Shown: positions 47,871 through 60,399, numbered from the stretch's first letter. The stretch is DNA of 64,000 nucleotides from Mactra quadrangularis (GCA_025267735.1 CM046308.1:34957267-35021266); one strand, 5' to 3'. Numbers and translations are program-made. Notes: generated by a model not told the origin, from the letters alone.

Positions 47871-49971
47871 GTGCCGTACTGTAAAAGATAATTTAATATC
47901 TCCATACACGTAGAGCACAGTAATGTCATTTATAATACTTTATATAAGTGTTAAATTGGAGAACTAGACATTTATATTTTGGGCAACTTGGATCATTCAA
48001 TATACATGTCCATAAATTTGGAGGTGTGTCTGTATTGTGGAATACTTAGGACTGTGTTCAATAAATATGTCATTAGGTCAGAGTTAAATAATCACCGATG
48101 ATTGTGACATGGCTGTTGATGATGAAATACGCTTGCAGCAGGACATATTTGTTTCTTGTTGCCTATTAAGCTCACCTGAGCTCAATGGTGAGCTATTGTG
48201 ATCGGTCATTGTCCGGCGTCCGTCTGTCTGTCCGTCCGTCTGTTAACATTTACCTCGTATATACACACTTACAGGCTTCATTATTCAAGCAATCTTAAAG
48301 AATGATGATCAAAATGTATCCATTTAAAAAGAAGTTCATTGTACATGCAATCTTGATCTAATTTGACCAGAATGTATTCTTCTATGAAATTTTGGTTCCT
48401 TTCGAAATTGGTTTAGGTCAGGTAAAAAAAAAAGGTCGCGAGCTTAGTTATTTACAAAAAGTAACAGAGAAGCCATGCAGCACATCATTGAAGTCTGAGA
48501 CTTCTTGCTTATTAGAACTTAAATGAATACCTGCGAAATACTTTTATTAATCGTGAATGGAATGAAACACCAAAAACTGATTTTAAGAATAGTAATTACA
48601 TTACACACTTTTCACTACATACTTGAATGTTTTGACGAGCAGCTATGTTACGATGTAGAATAACTTACTCATGGTACAACCTGGTGCCTAAGTGTCATTG
48701 ATGATGCAATTTATAAACAAATACAGCGTCGCCTGCTCATCCAAATTAAATAAAGTGTTAATTGAATTGACTAGAAATTGCGAACACTATTATACCATTA
48801 TACGTTTTGTAATTTATCACCCCATCTTACCGACTTTGAACCTGTAATTTATTTACATTGAGCAAATATGTTCCAATACACGGTCGATTCAATACATTGT
48901 TCCTCATTAGAGAATCAGACGCCCGGATTAACCTGTTTATGCAACGAATCATAAATCTGATTAATGTGCACGTGCCATTGATGTATCAAGCTGAGAGATA
49001 GCTGTACATATGGAGGTGCGTAAGAAGTTGATTAACAAATGACTGTTCAGTCTAACCCACAAGTGTCTTAGCTCTGGGAGATAGTTTTACTACCGACTGC
49101 AGGTTCTCAGCGGGTATCAATTAACACCTCCTTGATAATGGACCGGAGAATTGATGAGGGAATATGATCCCTAACTGCCATGTAACATGTAAAGGGGTTT
49201 CTTATTTTCAAAACGCCGTTACAAAAAATAAATTATTAAATATGAAAAACAAGATGCAATTCCATTTCACTTACAATAATGTCATAAAATTTGAATTAAA
49301 ATGTTCACATAAATTTAATTTGTACATTAAGTGTACAAGAGATAATATGCATGGTTATATAACATAGGGAAAAAACTTATGGAAATGTAGTGGTCAGTCA
49401 AAACATTTCTTACATTTTTGTTGTTTTTATAAAGTTTTAAAGTGATATAACTTTTCCTCAGTATTTCTAAATGATTTTTATTGATTCATTGTAATTGATT
49501 AAATTAAAGTGAAAGAATTTGTTTAAAATGATTTTTACACAAAGATTTCTTATAAATACTTTAAGACTCAGCACCGCCAGATTCTGCTGTTTTTTTCTAT
49601 TAATGTTACTTAATTATTCTGACCTCCTTTTTAAGATATTATGATGATTTTTTTATATTGTTTTTTAACATATTGTCAAATAAAACAATATGGAAAAAAA
49701 ATAAAAAAATAAAAATAAACAAAAAATAATTATATAACCATTTGGTGATGATACTTACAAAACAAAATTAAGGTATTTTTGACAAAATGACTGCACAACC
49801 CGATTTTGCCTTTTTTTCTTCTCCATTTATTTTACTTAATTATACTGACGTCATTTTTTAAGAAATCATACCAATGTTTTTTATATTGTTCGTTAAAATA
49901 TTGCCGAATAGTACAATCAAATAGAACAATAATTCTGTAAACCGTTTGGTCAGCATAACTTCAACATTTTG
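47871..49971. other. Spacer of the foldback element, left part
   Basis: No ORF of note. 48170-48240 is a dispersed repeat (gagctcaatggtgagctatt, then CCGTCTGTCTGTCCGTCCGT). The rest is A+T-rich unique-looking sequence. Confidence 0.5.
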
Positions 49972-50992
49972 TGTAATGGTTCTTGGCTTGCCTGTTTACT
50001 ATCAGAACACGAATCGTACACATATGCTCCGCAAGCAAGTCCAAGACACTACAACACAGTTGTAGTGGGCAGCTTCACTTTGTGTTGGGGGTAACAAATA
50101 AGCAATACACGCGCTATTTCAACTTTTATTTCTACAGCTGACTAGCGGTTATCTGAAAGTTATACAAAACAATCAAATAACAAAAGGTACAAAACAAAAT
50201 TTAAAAAACAAAACAAACAAATACTAAGTACAAAACAAATGAATATAAAGTCAAGAGAACATTAACAATTTATCAAATTAACAAAATAGAACGTAATATA
50301 ACAAATAAGGAATCCTGTGGATTTATATTTAATAAACTGACAATTGATTGAAAATTCAGAGTTTTATATATTTATAGTACAAAAGTATGACAAAGATAAC
50401 GTATTAATTTACTGAAGTAACATAAGTGTAATTATGTTGCTTAAACAAAAATGATAACTTTAGTATTTAGAACAAAATATTTAAACAAATTATTTTACTG
50501 AGCAAAGGTAAAAATAAACCAAAAGGAAAACTTACTGAACGATTGTATCTTTCCCAATCAAAGTGAAATTGTAGTAATCTAAAGTATTTGTTCTTAACCT
50601 TTTGAATACCAAACTCAAACTGCACAGTAGCAAGGCGGCAAATTTTGCATTTGCATAAAATTAATGTTTCCAGAAACTGTCTTGACCAATCGAAAGGCAG
50701 AAAGGACCATTTAACGAACATCTAAGTTCAAATCTTAAACTCTAGATACGGAAAAACAATACCACCCAGCAAGCCAGGACCAGAAGGCTATAAAACTACA
50801 TTAAGACGGACAGTTGACATGATATAGTGCAATTAAAGACAATGCTACAACATGGAAAAGGGTCAGGGAATAATTAAAACCAGACTAAAACAGACAGTTG
50901 ACTTGATATAATGCAATCAAAGATCAATATCAAAAACATGTCAAGGGGTCACTGTTAATTTAAACTAATATCAACATTCTGAGTCTGCAACA
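49972..50992 (-). repeat. BEL/Pao 3' LTR
   Basis: On the minus strand it starts TGTTGCAGACTCAG and ends ACCATTACA. Same length as the other LTR and no difference seen on reading; both include the same 84-residue chance ORF. The base run just upstream (tgagggccgg, minus strand) may be a weak polypurine tract. Confidence 0.93.
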
Positions 50993-51209
50993 CCGGCCCT
51001 CAATGAACCTTTTTACATACATAAGTTCATTTTTATAAACTAAAGGAAGACGAAGAATGCCATACTCAATTTTTACTAAACATTCAACGAATTTCAAAGG
51101 TAATACTTTAAAGGAACTAGATTTTTAAACAAACATGTATACATACATTCGCAGAAACATTTTTACACTATTTACAAACAAAAGTTCATTCAACAAGCTT
51201 AAAATGTTA

Positions 51210-54200
51210 TCAGTAAGCATTAATGGATTCTTGTTCTAACATACACAACATTGTAATAGGACGTACTTTCACAGATCCGTTCACTCTGACCTTACATGAC
51301 CTTACCAAACCGTCTCTACCTTTATTTACTTCGAGAACAAGTCCTAATGGCCATTTACCTCGAGATAATTGCTCATCACAGACGAGAACGAGGTCATTTA
51401 CGGACACATTCCTTTGAAGATTGTACCATTTTTGTCTTACCTGTAGGGTAGGCAGATATTCTAGAACCCATCTTCTCCAGAAAATATTAGCTAGATACTG
51501 TACCTGTCGCCACCATCTTTTACAATAGACATCATGCTTGTCAAATACGCCTGGTGGGAATGAAGCATTTTGCCTCATTATTAGAAGGTTATTTGGAGAT
51601 AATGGCTCTGGGTCCCTTTGATCACAACTTACCTGAGTGATGGGTCGATCATTGAGGATTTTTTCTACCTCAGCAACCAATGTCAACAGTGCTTCATCAT
51701 TCAGAAGTTGTTCACGAATGACTGACTTTAAAGCTCTTTTGACGGACCGTACCAGCCGTTCCCAAACACCACCCATGTGACTAGCATAAGGGGGGTTAAA
51801 GTGCCATTTTATCTCCTGCTGCGTACAGAATTTTGCAAGTTGGGTTTGGTTCAATTGACGAATGCTATCACGTAATACCTTTTCACTAGACACAAAATTT
51901 TTTCCATTGTCACTGAATATTTTTTCAGGGACACCTCTACGGCTAACAAATCTTCGCAGTGCACAAATGAAAGAGTCTGTATCCAAACTATGAGCAATTT
52001 CAATGTGCACTGCCCTTGTTGTCATGCAAGTAAATAAACAGCCATACCTTTTCAGATGACGTCTTCCAGATTTCACAATCATAGGACCAAAATAATCGAC
52101 ACCGACAAATGTGAAGGGTGCTTTATCAGGTGTGAGTCGTTCTTCTGGAAGATCGCCCATCTGTTGAACTAAAGGCCTTTCTAATTGTTGCTTACATGAT
52201 ATACACTTACCTAGGACTGACTTAACAGTTTTCAGTCCGTGAATTATCCAATATTTCTGTCGCAATAAGGACAAAATATGAACAGGACCCATATGTGCAT
52301 TCTGTTCATGGTATTTAAGAATCAGAATTCTAGTTACATGATGGTAACCTGGCAAAATGATTTGATGCTTTGCATCTACATGTAGGTCAGACTTTCCTAC
52401 CCGTCCACCTACTCGCAAAACATCGTCCATCAAAACAGGAGATAGCTTTTTTAAAGAGCTTGAGCTAGAAACTTGCTTATCAGCCTTAAGTTTCCGTATG
52501 TCATTTTCAAACATTTCCCTTTGAACTAATTTGAACACAGCTATCTCAGCCATTTGTATTTCACTCACACATAAAGACTTACTATTTACCTTATTGCTAA
52601 GATCTTGTCCTTTCTGTAGGAATTTCTCAACTAAATACTGCTTAAAACGCAGCAGCCAACCGACTACATTTTGTAACTTATGCCAGTCGGAGAACTTATT
52701 TGACAATTCACTAGTACATGTATTATACTTACCATGCATACTTAATACACTAGACATAGGTTTAAACTCTACGTCATCTTCATTTAAGGTAACATTACTT
52801 ACCTGAACTGGCCACTCAGCTTCATTCTTTTTAAGGAACTCGGGGCCATCTAACCTGTTGTTAGGAAGGCTTACACCAGGGTCCCTCCAGGGAAGTCCCA
52901 ACTTATAATGACCATTGTCTTTGACTATTGTACCTTTCATTGCCGAAAGAGCACAACGGTCTTTCTGAGACATCCCAGTGCCACAACTCTTGACATCCGG
53001 AGAGTCGGTTGCCCATAACTTATCAATCTGCAACTGTGTACTAGATACAAGCTGAAAGTTTACATTACCTTGACCTTGTGATGGACCATTGTGTGTTGGA
53101 CCAATAATGCTCCATCCTAGTACTGTCTTCAGTGCAAAGGGCTCGCCGCTTTTACCTCTTCGTTGTTCTTCCACCCAAAAGGCATCTGGGGTGTCACTTC
53201 CAATAAGTAACTCAACATTGCTTACGTTGATTTTTGGTAAATGTATACCACTTAAATGTTTCCACTTACCTGTTACAGACTGGTCTGGCAGAGACTGCAG
53301 TGATATGGGCAATGCTTTAATAGACCATACCTTTTGAAGGTCAATAACTTGATTCCCATTTAATGCACCTACCTGCAGTTGCACTTCTCTGCCGTTAATA
53401 TTCTGGCTAGACTTATTCACAGTGGTTAATGTGAACTTACAAGGTTTACTTTCAACCCCTAGCCTTTGTACTAAACTATCACTACAAAGTGTAACATCAC
53501 TCCCTTCGTCCAGGAGAGCATAAGTCTCTACCTGTGCAGACTTGGAGCTTACAATCACAGGGACAATACGCAAACTTACCTGATTCTGTTTACAATGTGA
53601 TTCAGAAGCAGCAACATATTTTTCCTGAACAATTTCATACTCACCTGAATCCCGGTGAAACATAGTGTTATGTTTTCCAATACAACCTGGGACTCTACAA
53701 AAACTATTCTTTCTACAATCTTGGGCAACATGTTTAAAATTCATGCAATTTTCACACATTTTATGCTCTCTGATAACATTTAGCTTTGAGTTAATATCAA
53801 TTAACCGAAATTTATTGCATTCCCTTAATTTATGTGCCTCGTTACAATAAACGCAAGATAATTGACCCCTTGGGTATTTTTCTGAGGGAGAATTACCTGT
53901 ACTGTTCTCATTAGACCCAGTAGATAACGTTACTACTTTATTTTGCTGGGAAGGGTTAGCGTGGGAATTTCTAGGCGAATTTACCGTTTGTTTACCGGGC
54001 TCATTCGCTAGGTCATAACCATACATAGTATTTGCGACAATGGAACGTTCCTTAATAAAGGTTAAAAGGTGGTCAAAACTTGGTTCGAGTCCCTGCTCAA
54101 TCAGCCCACTAGCACGTTCGGCCCATTTAGATCTAATGTGCATTGGTAACCTTCTAACTATTTTTCTTAAATTCTCTGTATTGTTTACATCGGACAGGAA

Positions 54201-54578
54201 GCCTAGCTGTGAGAGAGTTATGTGACATTTTTCCATATGAAGTGATAAGTTCATCAATCCCTTTACATCATTGTTCCTAATAGCACCACCATTAATCAAG
54301 CCATCTACATGTGACCTAGCCACTAAATGGGGTTTGCCATATCTAGACTTCAAAATTCCCTTTGCCCTTAAATAACCTTCATCTGGAGACAAAATTACAC
54401 AATCTTCAATGCAAAATTTGGCCTCACCCTGACATAATTGAATTAAATAATTAAGTTTTAATCTATTGTCACTTACCCTAGCCTCAATATTGGATTCAAA
54501 ATTGCTTATAAATTTACAATAATCCACAGGATTTCCATTAAAACTTAATAATTCCGGTTTTGGTAAACCATACAAGTC
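51210..54578 (-). CDS. BEL/Pao polyprotein, main part (Gag-protease-integrase)
   Basis: About 1,121 residues after an in-frame TAG. DUF1759-like Gag at ~1-185; zinc-knuckle region with CVYC/CENC/CRVPGC cysteines at ~242-308. Aspartic protease (DUF1758) has LLDEGSD near 354-360. Pre-integrase H2C2 domain (HEQNAH...CISC) is near 757-797. Integrase core has D ~828 (GVDYFGP), D ~891 (SDNGKNF) and E ~940 (GGVWERL), then a DUF5641-like tail. At ~574/575 (52853) the text jumps from SLPNNR, which normally opens the RT region, to LDGPEFL, which normally follows RNase H. So roughly 500 residues are gone, in frame. Complete family polyproteins are about 1,700-1,800 residues. It cannot reverse-transcribe itself. 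No ATG follows the TAG near the domain start, so expression would need readthrough or the stop is a recent lesion. Confidence 0.92.
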   Translation of the reverse strand, partial: DLYGLPKPELLSFNGNPVDYCKFISNFESNIEARVSDNRLKLNYLIQLCQGEAKFCIEDCVILSPDEGYLRAKGILKSRYGKPHLVARSHVDGLINGGAIRNNDVKGLMNLSLHMEKCHITLSQLGFLSDVNNTENLRKIVRRLPMHIRSKWAERASGLIEQGLEPSFDHLLTFIKERSIVANTMYGYDLANEPGKQTVNSPRNSHANPSQQNKVVTLSTGSNENSTGNSPSEKYPRGQLSCVYCNEAHKLRECNKFRLIDINSKLNVIREHKMCENCMNFKHVAQDCRKNSFCRVPGCIGKHNTMFHRDSGEYEIVQEKYVAASESHCKQNQVSLRIVPVIVSSKSAQVETYALLDEGSDVTLCSDSLVQRLGVESKPCKFTLTTVNKSSQNINGREVQLQVGALNGNQVIDLQKVWSIKALPISLQSLPDQSVTGKWKHLSGIHLPKINVSNVELLIGSDTPDAFWVEEQRRGKSGEPFALKTVLGWSIIGPTHNGPSQGQGNVNFQLVSSTQLQIDKLWATDSPDVKSCGTGMSQKDRCALSAMKGTIVKDNGHYKLGLPWRDPGVSLPNNRLDGPEFLKKNEAEWPVQVSNVTLNEDDVEFKPMSSVLSMHGKYNTCTSELSNKFSDWHKLQNVVGWLLRFKQYLVEKFLQKGQDLSNKVNSKSLCVSEIQMAEIAVFKLVQREMFENDIRKLKADKQVSSSSSLKKLSPVLMDDVLRVGGRVGKSDLHVDAKHQIILPGYHHVTRILILKYHEQNAHMGPVHILSLLRQKYWIIHGLKTVKSVLGKCISCKQQLERPLVQQMGDLPEERLTPDKAPFTFVGVDYFGPMIVKSGRRHLKRYGCLFTCMTTRAVHIEIAHSLDTDSFICALRRFVSRRGVPEKIFSDNGKNFVSSEKVLRDSIRQLNQTQLAKFCTQQEIKWHFNPPYASHMGGVWERLVRSVKRALKSVIREQLLNDEALLTLVAEVEKILNDRPITQVSCDQRDPEPLSPNNLLIMRQNASFPPGVFDKHDVYCKRWWRQVQYLANIFWRRWVLEYLPTLQVRQKWYNLQRNVSVNDLVLVCDEQLSRGKWPLGLVLEVNKGRDGLVRSCKVRVNGSVKVRPITMLCMLEQESINAY

Positions 54579-54926
54579 CTAAATTTTATACATTGTCACA
54601 TTATCACAAGGTTTGTCACTATTTGAATTAACAGGTAAGTTATTTACATAATTCTTCACACGATCTTCTTGCTCTGGAACTTCTGGTAACGATCTGCTGT
54701 CTTGGCTGGCCTCCTCCTCCTCTAGCTCTGCCATTTCAACTTCGTGTCGGGCTAACTGGAGTTCAATCTCCCGTTTCACCTCCTCGCTCCTTCGTTCCGC
54801 TTCTTGTTTCTCACGTAACTGACGGAGGCGCAGTTCTGCCTTCCGTTTACGTGACGCAGTTGAACTATGAGAAATTACTGATCTCTTCAAACTAACTACA
54901 TCGTCCATCGATGAACCGGAAGCCAT
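54579..54926 (-). CDS. BEL/Pao polyprotein, N-terminal 115 codons
   Basis: Starts MASGSSMDDVVSLKRSV. It has a charged coiled-coil-like Arg/Glu-rich segment (KAELRLRQLREKQEAERRSE) typical of the beginning of BEL Gag. It ends at TAG (54581-54579) in the same frame as the following ORF, so it is the interrupted start of one polyprotein rather than a separate gene. Confidence 0.85.
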   Translation of the reverse strand: MASGSSMDDVVSLKRSVISHSSTASRKRKAELRLRQLREKQEAERRSEEVKREIELQLARHEVEMAELEEEEASQDSRSLPEVPEQEDRVKNYVNNLPVNSNSDKPCDNVTMYKI

Positions 54927-55032
54927 ATTTACTAAAAACTTAATAGTCCGGTATGCACAATTTAAACAAATAAGTCCAAGATAATTTTTAACTAAACTTA
55001 TTAAACTCCAAATATAACACTTTCTAAGATGG

Positions 55033-55167
55033 TGTTCAATAACTTTGTACTATCTTTGAACACAAGTTCAATACGCGTTCAATAACTGTACTATCTTTGA
55101 ACAAAAGTTAAATACCGTTCAATAACTGTACTATCTTTGAACACAAGCTCAATACTCGTTCAATAAC
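55033..55167 (-). repeat. Leader tandem repeats next to the 5' LTR
   Basis: Three to four units of ~45 bases containing gttcaataactgtactatct and tttgaacacaagttcaata lie between the 5' LTR and the ORF. The bases abutting the LTR (minus strand GTTATTGAACGAG) show no TGG tRNA-complement start, so the primer site is not obvious. Confidence 0.8.
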
Positions 55168-56188
55168 TGTAATGGTTCTTGGCTTGCCTGTTTACTATCA
55201 GAACACGAATCGTACACATATGCTCCGCAAGCAAGTCCAAGACACTACAACACAGTTGTAGTGGGCAGCTTCACTTTGTGTTGGGGGTAACAAATAAGCA
55301 ATACACGCGCTATTTCAACTTTTATTTCTACAGCTGACTAGCGGTTATCTGAAAGTTATACAAAACAATCAAATAACAAAAGGTACAAAACAAAATTTAA
55401 AAAACAAAACAAACAAATACTAAGTACAAAACAAATGAATATAAAGTCAAGAGAACATTAACAATTTATCAAATTAACAAAATAGAACGTAATATAACAA
55501 ATAAGGAATCCTGTGGATTTATATTTAATAAACTGACAATTGATTGAAAATTCAGAGTTTTATATATTTATAGTACAAAAGTATGACAAAGATAACGTAT
55601 TAATTTACTGAAGTAACATAAGTGTAATTATGTTGCTTAAACAAAAATGATAACTTTAGTATTTAGAACAAAATATTTAAACAAATTATTTTACTGAGCA
55701 AAGGTAAAAATAAACCAAAAGGAAAACTTACTGAACGATTGTATCTTTCCCAATCAAAGTGAAATTGTAGTAATCTAAAGTATTTGTTCTTAACCTTTTG
55801 AATACCAAACTCAAACTGCACAGTAGCAAGGCGGCAAATTTTGCATTTGCATAAAATTAATGTTTCCAGAAACTGTCTTGACCAATCGAAAGGCAGAAAG
55901 GACCATTTAACGAACATCTAAGTTCAAATCTTAAACTCTAGATACGGAAAAACAATACCACCCAGCAAGCCAGGACCAGAAGGCTATAAAACTACATTAA
56001 GACGGACAGTTGACATGATATAGTGCAATTAAAGACAATGCTACAACATGGAAAAGGGTCAGGGAATAATTAAAACCAGACTAAAACAGACAGTTGACTT
56101 GATATAATGCAATCAAAGATCAATATCAAAAACATGTCAAGGGGTCACTGTTAATTTAAACTAATATCAACATTCTGAGTCTGCAACA
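55168..56188 (-). repeat. BEL/Pao 5' LTR
   Basis: Partner of 49972-50992. It would contain the element's promoter; no further signals assigned. Confidence 0.93.
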
Positions 56189-56193
56189 TTTTG

Positions 56194-56490
56194 ACAAATC
56201 ACTCGATTTTGCTGTTTTTTTTCTTTTATGAACTCCTATGACACACATGTACATGTATGATACATAGACATGTAAAGAGTCTTTCGGACGAGACTTTAAA
56301 CCGAGGTCCCGTGTTGATGTTCTATCTGCATCTGGCACGTTAAAGAACCAGGGAAGCTTCTGGAATTGGAGTGTCTTCTGTATCTTGCGCTATCCTCCGC
56401 AACCTAAAATCACTAACACTCTACTGGAGGCGTCGCCCATATGGGCAACCGGTGGCGACGATAAATAAACGCAAAAACAAACAAACATAG
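56194..56490. repeat. Dispersed repeat fragment in foldback spacer
   Basis: gcacgttaaagaaccaggga and tgcgctatcctccgcaacct followed by gaggcgtcgcccatatgggc and a caaacaaaca end resemble dispersed molluscan repeats (recollection). Possibly a SINE-like fragment. Confidence 0.4.
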
Positions 56491-57264
56491 ACTTGTAGGC
56501 ATAATTATATGTCATAGCTACAATTTAAGACTATAAGCATGTATGTAGGGGCGATACTGAGGTCACAACATTGATTATGGCTTAAATAAATGGTATTTTT
56601 AAATTTTCGTTTCAAATCTTTTGGTTGGACAAATGCTATTTAATAAAAATGACGTTTTGTCGAAATTAAACAAACTTTAATTGCTAAGGCTTTGAAGCTA
56701 TGTCGAGTATTTTAAAATACTGTTATGTTTCAGAACATTAAACTTATCACCGTGCTATCGATTTACCTTTTCTGTTTAATTCAACACACTACTATACAAC
56801 TGGTAAGATATTTCGAATATGGGTGAGAGAAAGGGTTCTTTGAAGATGTCCAACAGCGCTTACATTCATACTGAATAACTCAATGACTAACTTCGTTATC
56901 ATTTATTAGTTCATGCATATTCAAATTATATATTGCAAATATGTTTTCAAATTTAATTTGTTTACGATAATTATATAACTTTCCAACCCGCCCGCTTAGA
57001 TCAGTAGGTAGGAGCAGTGTCGCGAGTTCGATGCGGAACGAAACGGAAGCACAAGTTATAGAGTTGAAGACAAGGATTGTACACAACGCTGACTGTAATA
57101 GTGATATTTCAGCTTTATTAGTGCATGTAATTTCATATAATATATGGCAAACATGTTCTCAAATTTAATTTGTGTAAGATTAGATAGTTTCCACATTTCT
57201 TTATTTGATTAATATGTTGTCATTTCTAAAAACAAAGTGATGAGTCCTCATTAGCACACGGATT

Positions 57265-58850
57265 TATATTACTTATTTTTTAAAGGTACAGTTTATCTGT
57301 CCGCAACGACGATTAAAAAATTAACTTGACGAAATCCGCGGTAAATTTACATTTTTTATATAAAAAGCAGGTATTTGAAATTTATTATTACGGTACCATA
57401 ATAATTTCAGTTTCAAAATAAAAAAGAAGCCGATGTAAGTTATTCACAGATGATCAAAGATGCAATATTTAAGATTTATTGGGTTATGTAGTCAAATTTA
57501 TTAACGCACAATTGTTTTACTGGTAATGTATTGCGGCCTTTACGTGAAGAAAATTTTTTCACTATTTTTTTTTAGTACAAAATATTGCCGAGATTGTCAA
57601 TATTGCCATATTCATAGAATATTTAATTTTCATTCATCATTTATATCATGATTAATTTTTGTAAATCTGTTTAGCAGTGAAGTAGACAATCATCGTAACA
57701 GTAAAGTTCTCAAGTTTTTTACACATCGCTTAAATTATTTCAAGTTTAATTACTTTTGAAGGGGATAAGTGATAATTAAAAAATTTTATTTTCAAACTTT
57801 CACTACCAGGTTACATGTGATAATTGCAACACTCTTCAAAAACAAATAGAATTTGAATGTATATTTTGTATGTGCGCGGTCTTCAACTACAGTCCATGGC
57901 ATGTGTGGTTAGAAAATGATTCTGAAGAGGATATATATAAATACAATGTAATTCTATTTTCTTTATTAACATTTATAAATGAAATTGAAAATATACAACT
58001 AAATTTGTATAGTCCTTTCTTTGAAAAATAATGAAAATAAACATGTGATAAATAAATCATTTGACGTGAATTGTGAAGGATAACTATGAAAAAAATCTGT
58101 TTCAAAATAAAAAATAATTTTATAAAACAGCTGTTCTCTATGCCAATAAAAGTTTCTTCCTTGCCAATCTAATGAATTCATCTATATATGAATGTTTGTC
58201 TACAATGATCTGAAAATATATTTAATACACTAATTAGTAGAATATTTACTATATTTATACTAATATACAGGTAATCATATAAAAAATGTACAAATCATTT
58301 GGAAATAATTCACAGAAATAAAAACACATTTCAAACATGAATTTCTTTAAAAGTTTTTTAGCAATCAAGAAACATTTTTTTGCAATGCCACCATTAAACC
58401 ATGTAAAAAATAATTATCTTATTCTGAATCGCGGTAATAATTCGTGCTTGAAGTAAAAGGGCGCCAAAGTGTAGAGAGTATGCCTAAACAATAGGCGAAT
58501 ATTTTTTAAATTAGGTACTTTTTAACTAAGCGTTGCAGCGTTCTATCGGCATATTTTCATATATTAATACTTAAGCGACACAAAATAATACTGTATCAAT
58601 ACATTCATATCTTTATGAATATATCATTTTATATTATTTATTATTTATATTATTTTATATCATTTTTTTCACAAAGCTGCAATAACACCACATACTCTTG
58701 TGAAAATCTGTCATATTTCGCACTCCGCGCGTTTCGCCCTCTCATTCTGTCCACCTTTATCCGATTCCGCGCATGCGCGAGACGGGACTTTAAGCTAAAC
58801 GAAAGTGTCCATATATCCGTGATTAGCAGGATAGGTAGTTTGCTTTTTAA
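57265..58850. other. A+T-rich segment within the right arm
   Basis: No gene found. A slightly G+C-richer stretch near 58720-58800 has overlapping short frames on both strands only. Confidence 0.45.
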
Positions 58851-59935
58851 TTTATGCATCATAACTGATTACATATAAGTGAAGTTTATACAAGCATTAT
58901 AAAGGAGGAAATGAGTCATAAATAACAAATCTTGTTCCGTTCCGTTCCGCTAAATATCATTATCCTAGGGGATATTTATACTTTGCGGAACGAAGCGGAA
59001 TCACAATTTATAGAGTTGAAGGCAAGGTTTTGTACACAATGCTGACTGTAATAGTGATATTTCAGCTTTATCAGTGCATGTAATTTCAAAAAATATATGG
59101 CAAACATGTTTTCAAATTTAATTTGTGTAAGATTAGATAGTTTCCACATTTCTGTATTTGATTAATATGTTGTCATTTCTAAAAAACAAAGTGACGAGTC
59201 TTCATTAGCAGGATATGTAGTCTGCTATTTAATTTATGCATCATTATTGATTATATATAGGTGAAGTTTATACAAGCATTATAAAGGAGGAAATGAGTCA
59301 TAAATAACAAATCTTGTTCCGTTCCGCTAAATATCATTATCCTAGGGGATATTTATACTTTGCGGAACGAAACGGAATCACAATTTATAGAGTTGAAGAC
59401 AAGGTTTGTACACAATGCCGACTGTTGTAGTGATATTTCAGCTTTATTAGTGCATGCACATTCAAATTATATAAGTCAGATGTGTTTTCAAATTTAATTT
59501 GTTTACGATAATTATATAACTTTCCAACCCGCCCGCTTCGATCAGTAGGTAGGAGCATCAGGGTCGCGAGTTCGATCCTTGGGTGGGCAATGTTCTCCAT
59601 GAAGATGATAAGTCATTTAGTCTGACATCATTTGTACTCCACCTCTGATTCTTGTGGGGAAGTTGGCAGTCACAAATCTTGTTCGGTTCCGTAAGCTAAA
59701 TATCATTATCCTAGGGGAAATCTTGTTCCGTTCCGTTCCGCTAAATATCATTATCCTAGGGGATATTTATACTTTGCGGAACGAAACGGAATCACAATTT
59801 ATAGAGTTGAAGACAAGGATTGTACACAATGCTGACTGTAATAGTGATATTGCAGCTTTATTAGTACATGCACATTCAAATTATATGGCAAACATGTTTT
59901 TAAATTTAATTTGTTTACGATAAATATATAAGTTT

Positions 59936-60010
59936 CCAACCCGCACAGCTTAGGTCTGTAGGTAAGAGCGTCGGTCTTCGGATTGCAGAGTCGCAAGTTT
60001 GATCCGGGAA
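59936..60010 (+). repeat. Full-length tRNA-like segment in right arm
   Basis: A box ttaggtctgtaggtaagagc, a middle arm (gtcggtcttcggattgcaga), then B box-like gcaagtttgatcc. Related copies are at 60680-60757 and, inverted, 47535-47605. It is followed by a conserved tail (gaatccaggaacaccgttta), so it is a SINE-like unit. Confidence 0.65.
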
Positions 60011-60399
60011 GTTGGCAGTTACTTGCGGAGAACAGGTACGTACGGGTACAGAATCCAGGAACACCGTTTAGGTTAACTGCCCATCGTTACATAACTGAAA
60101 TACTGTTGAAAATGGTATGATAGTTTCCCCATTTCTGTATTTTATTAATATGTTGTGATTTCTAAAAGTAACGAGTCTTCATTTTAATAGCAGGATATGT
60201 AGCCTGCGATTTTGTTTATGCATCATGAATGATTATTTATATGTGAAGTTTACACAAGCATTATAAGGGAGGAAATGGGTACACAATGCTGACTGTAATA
60301 GTGATATTTCAGCTTTATTAGTGCATGTACATTCAAATTATATGGCAAACATGTTTTTAGATTGAACTTGTTTACGATAATTATATAAGTTTCCAACCC

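Larger units (their letters stand above)
49972..56188 (-). mobile_element. BEL/Pao LTR retrotransposon, RT-less
   Basis: Minus-strand element of 6,217 bp with 1,021-bp LTRs, TG...CA ends and a 5-bp duplication TTTTG (49967-49971 and 56189-56193). The internal region encodes Gag-type DUF1759, zinc knuckles, aspartic protease, integrase and a C-terminal DUF5641-like region. The reverse transcriptase and RNase H that should lie between protease and integrase are absent. It is nested in the spacer of the 17.7 kb element and is therefore younger than it. Confidence 0.93.

Noticed and set aside
50467..50721. 84-residue ORF repeated at 55663-55917
   Set aside because: It lies inside both LTRs of the BEL/Pao element; a chance frame duplicated with the LTR.
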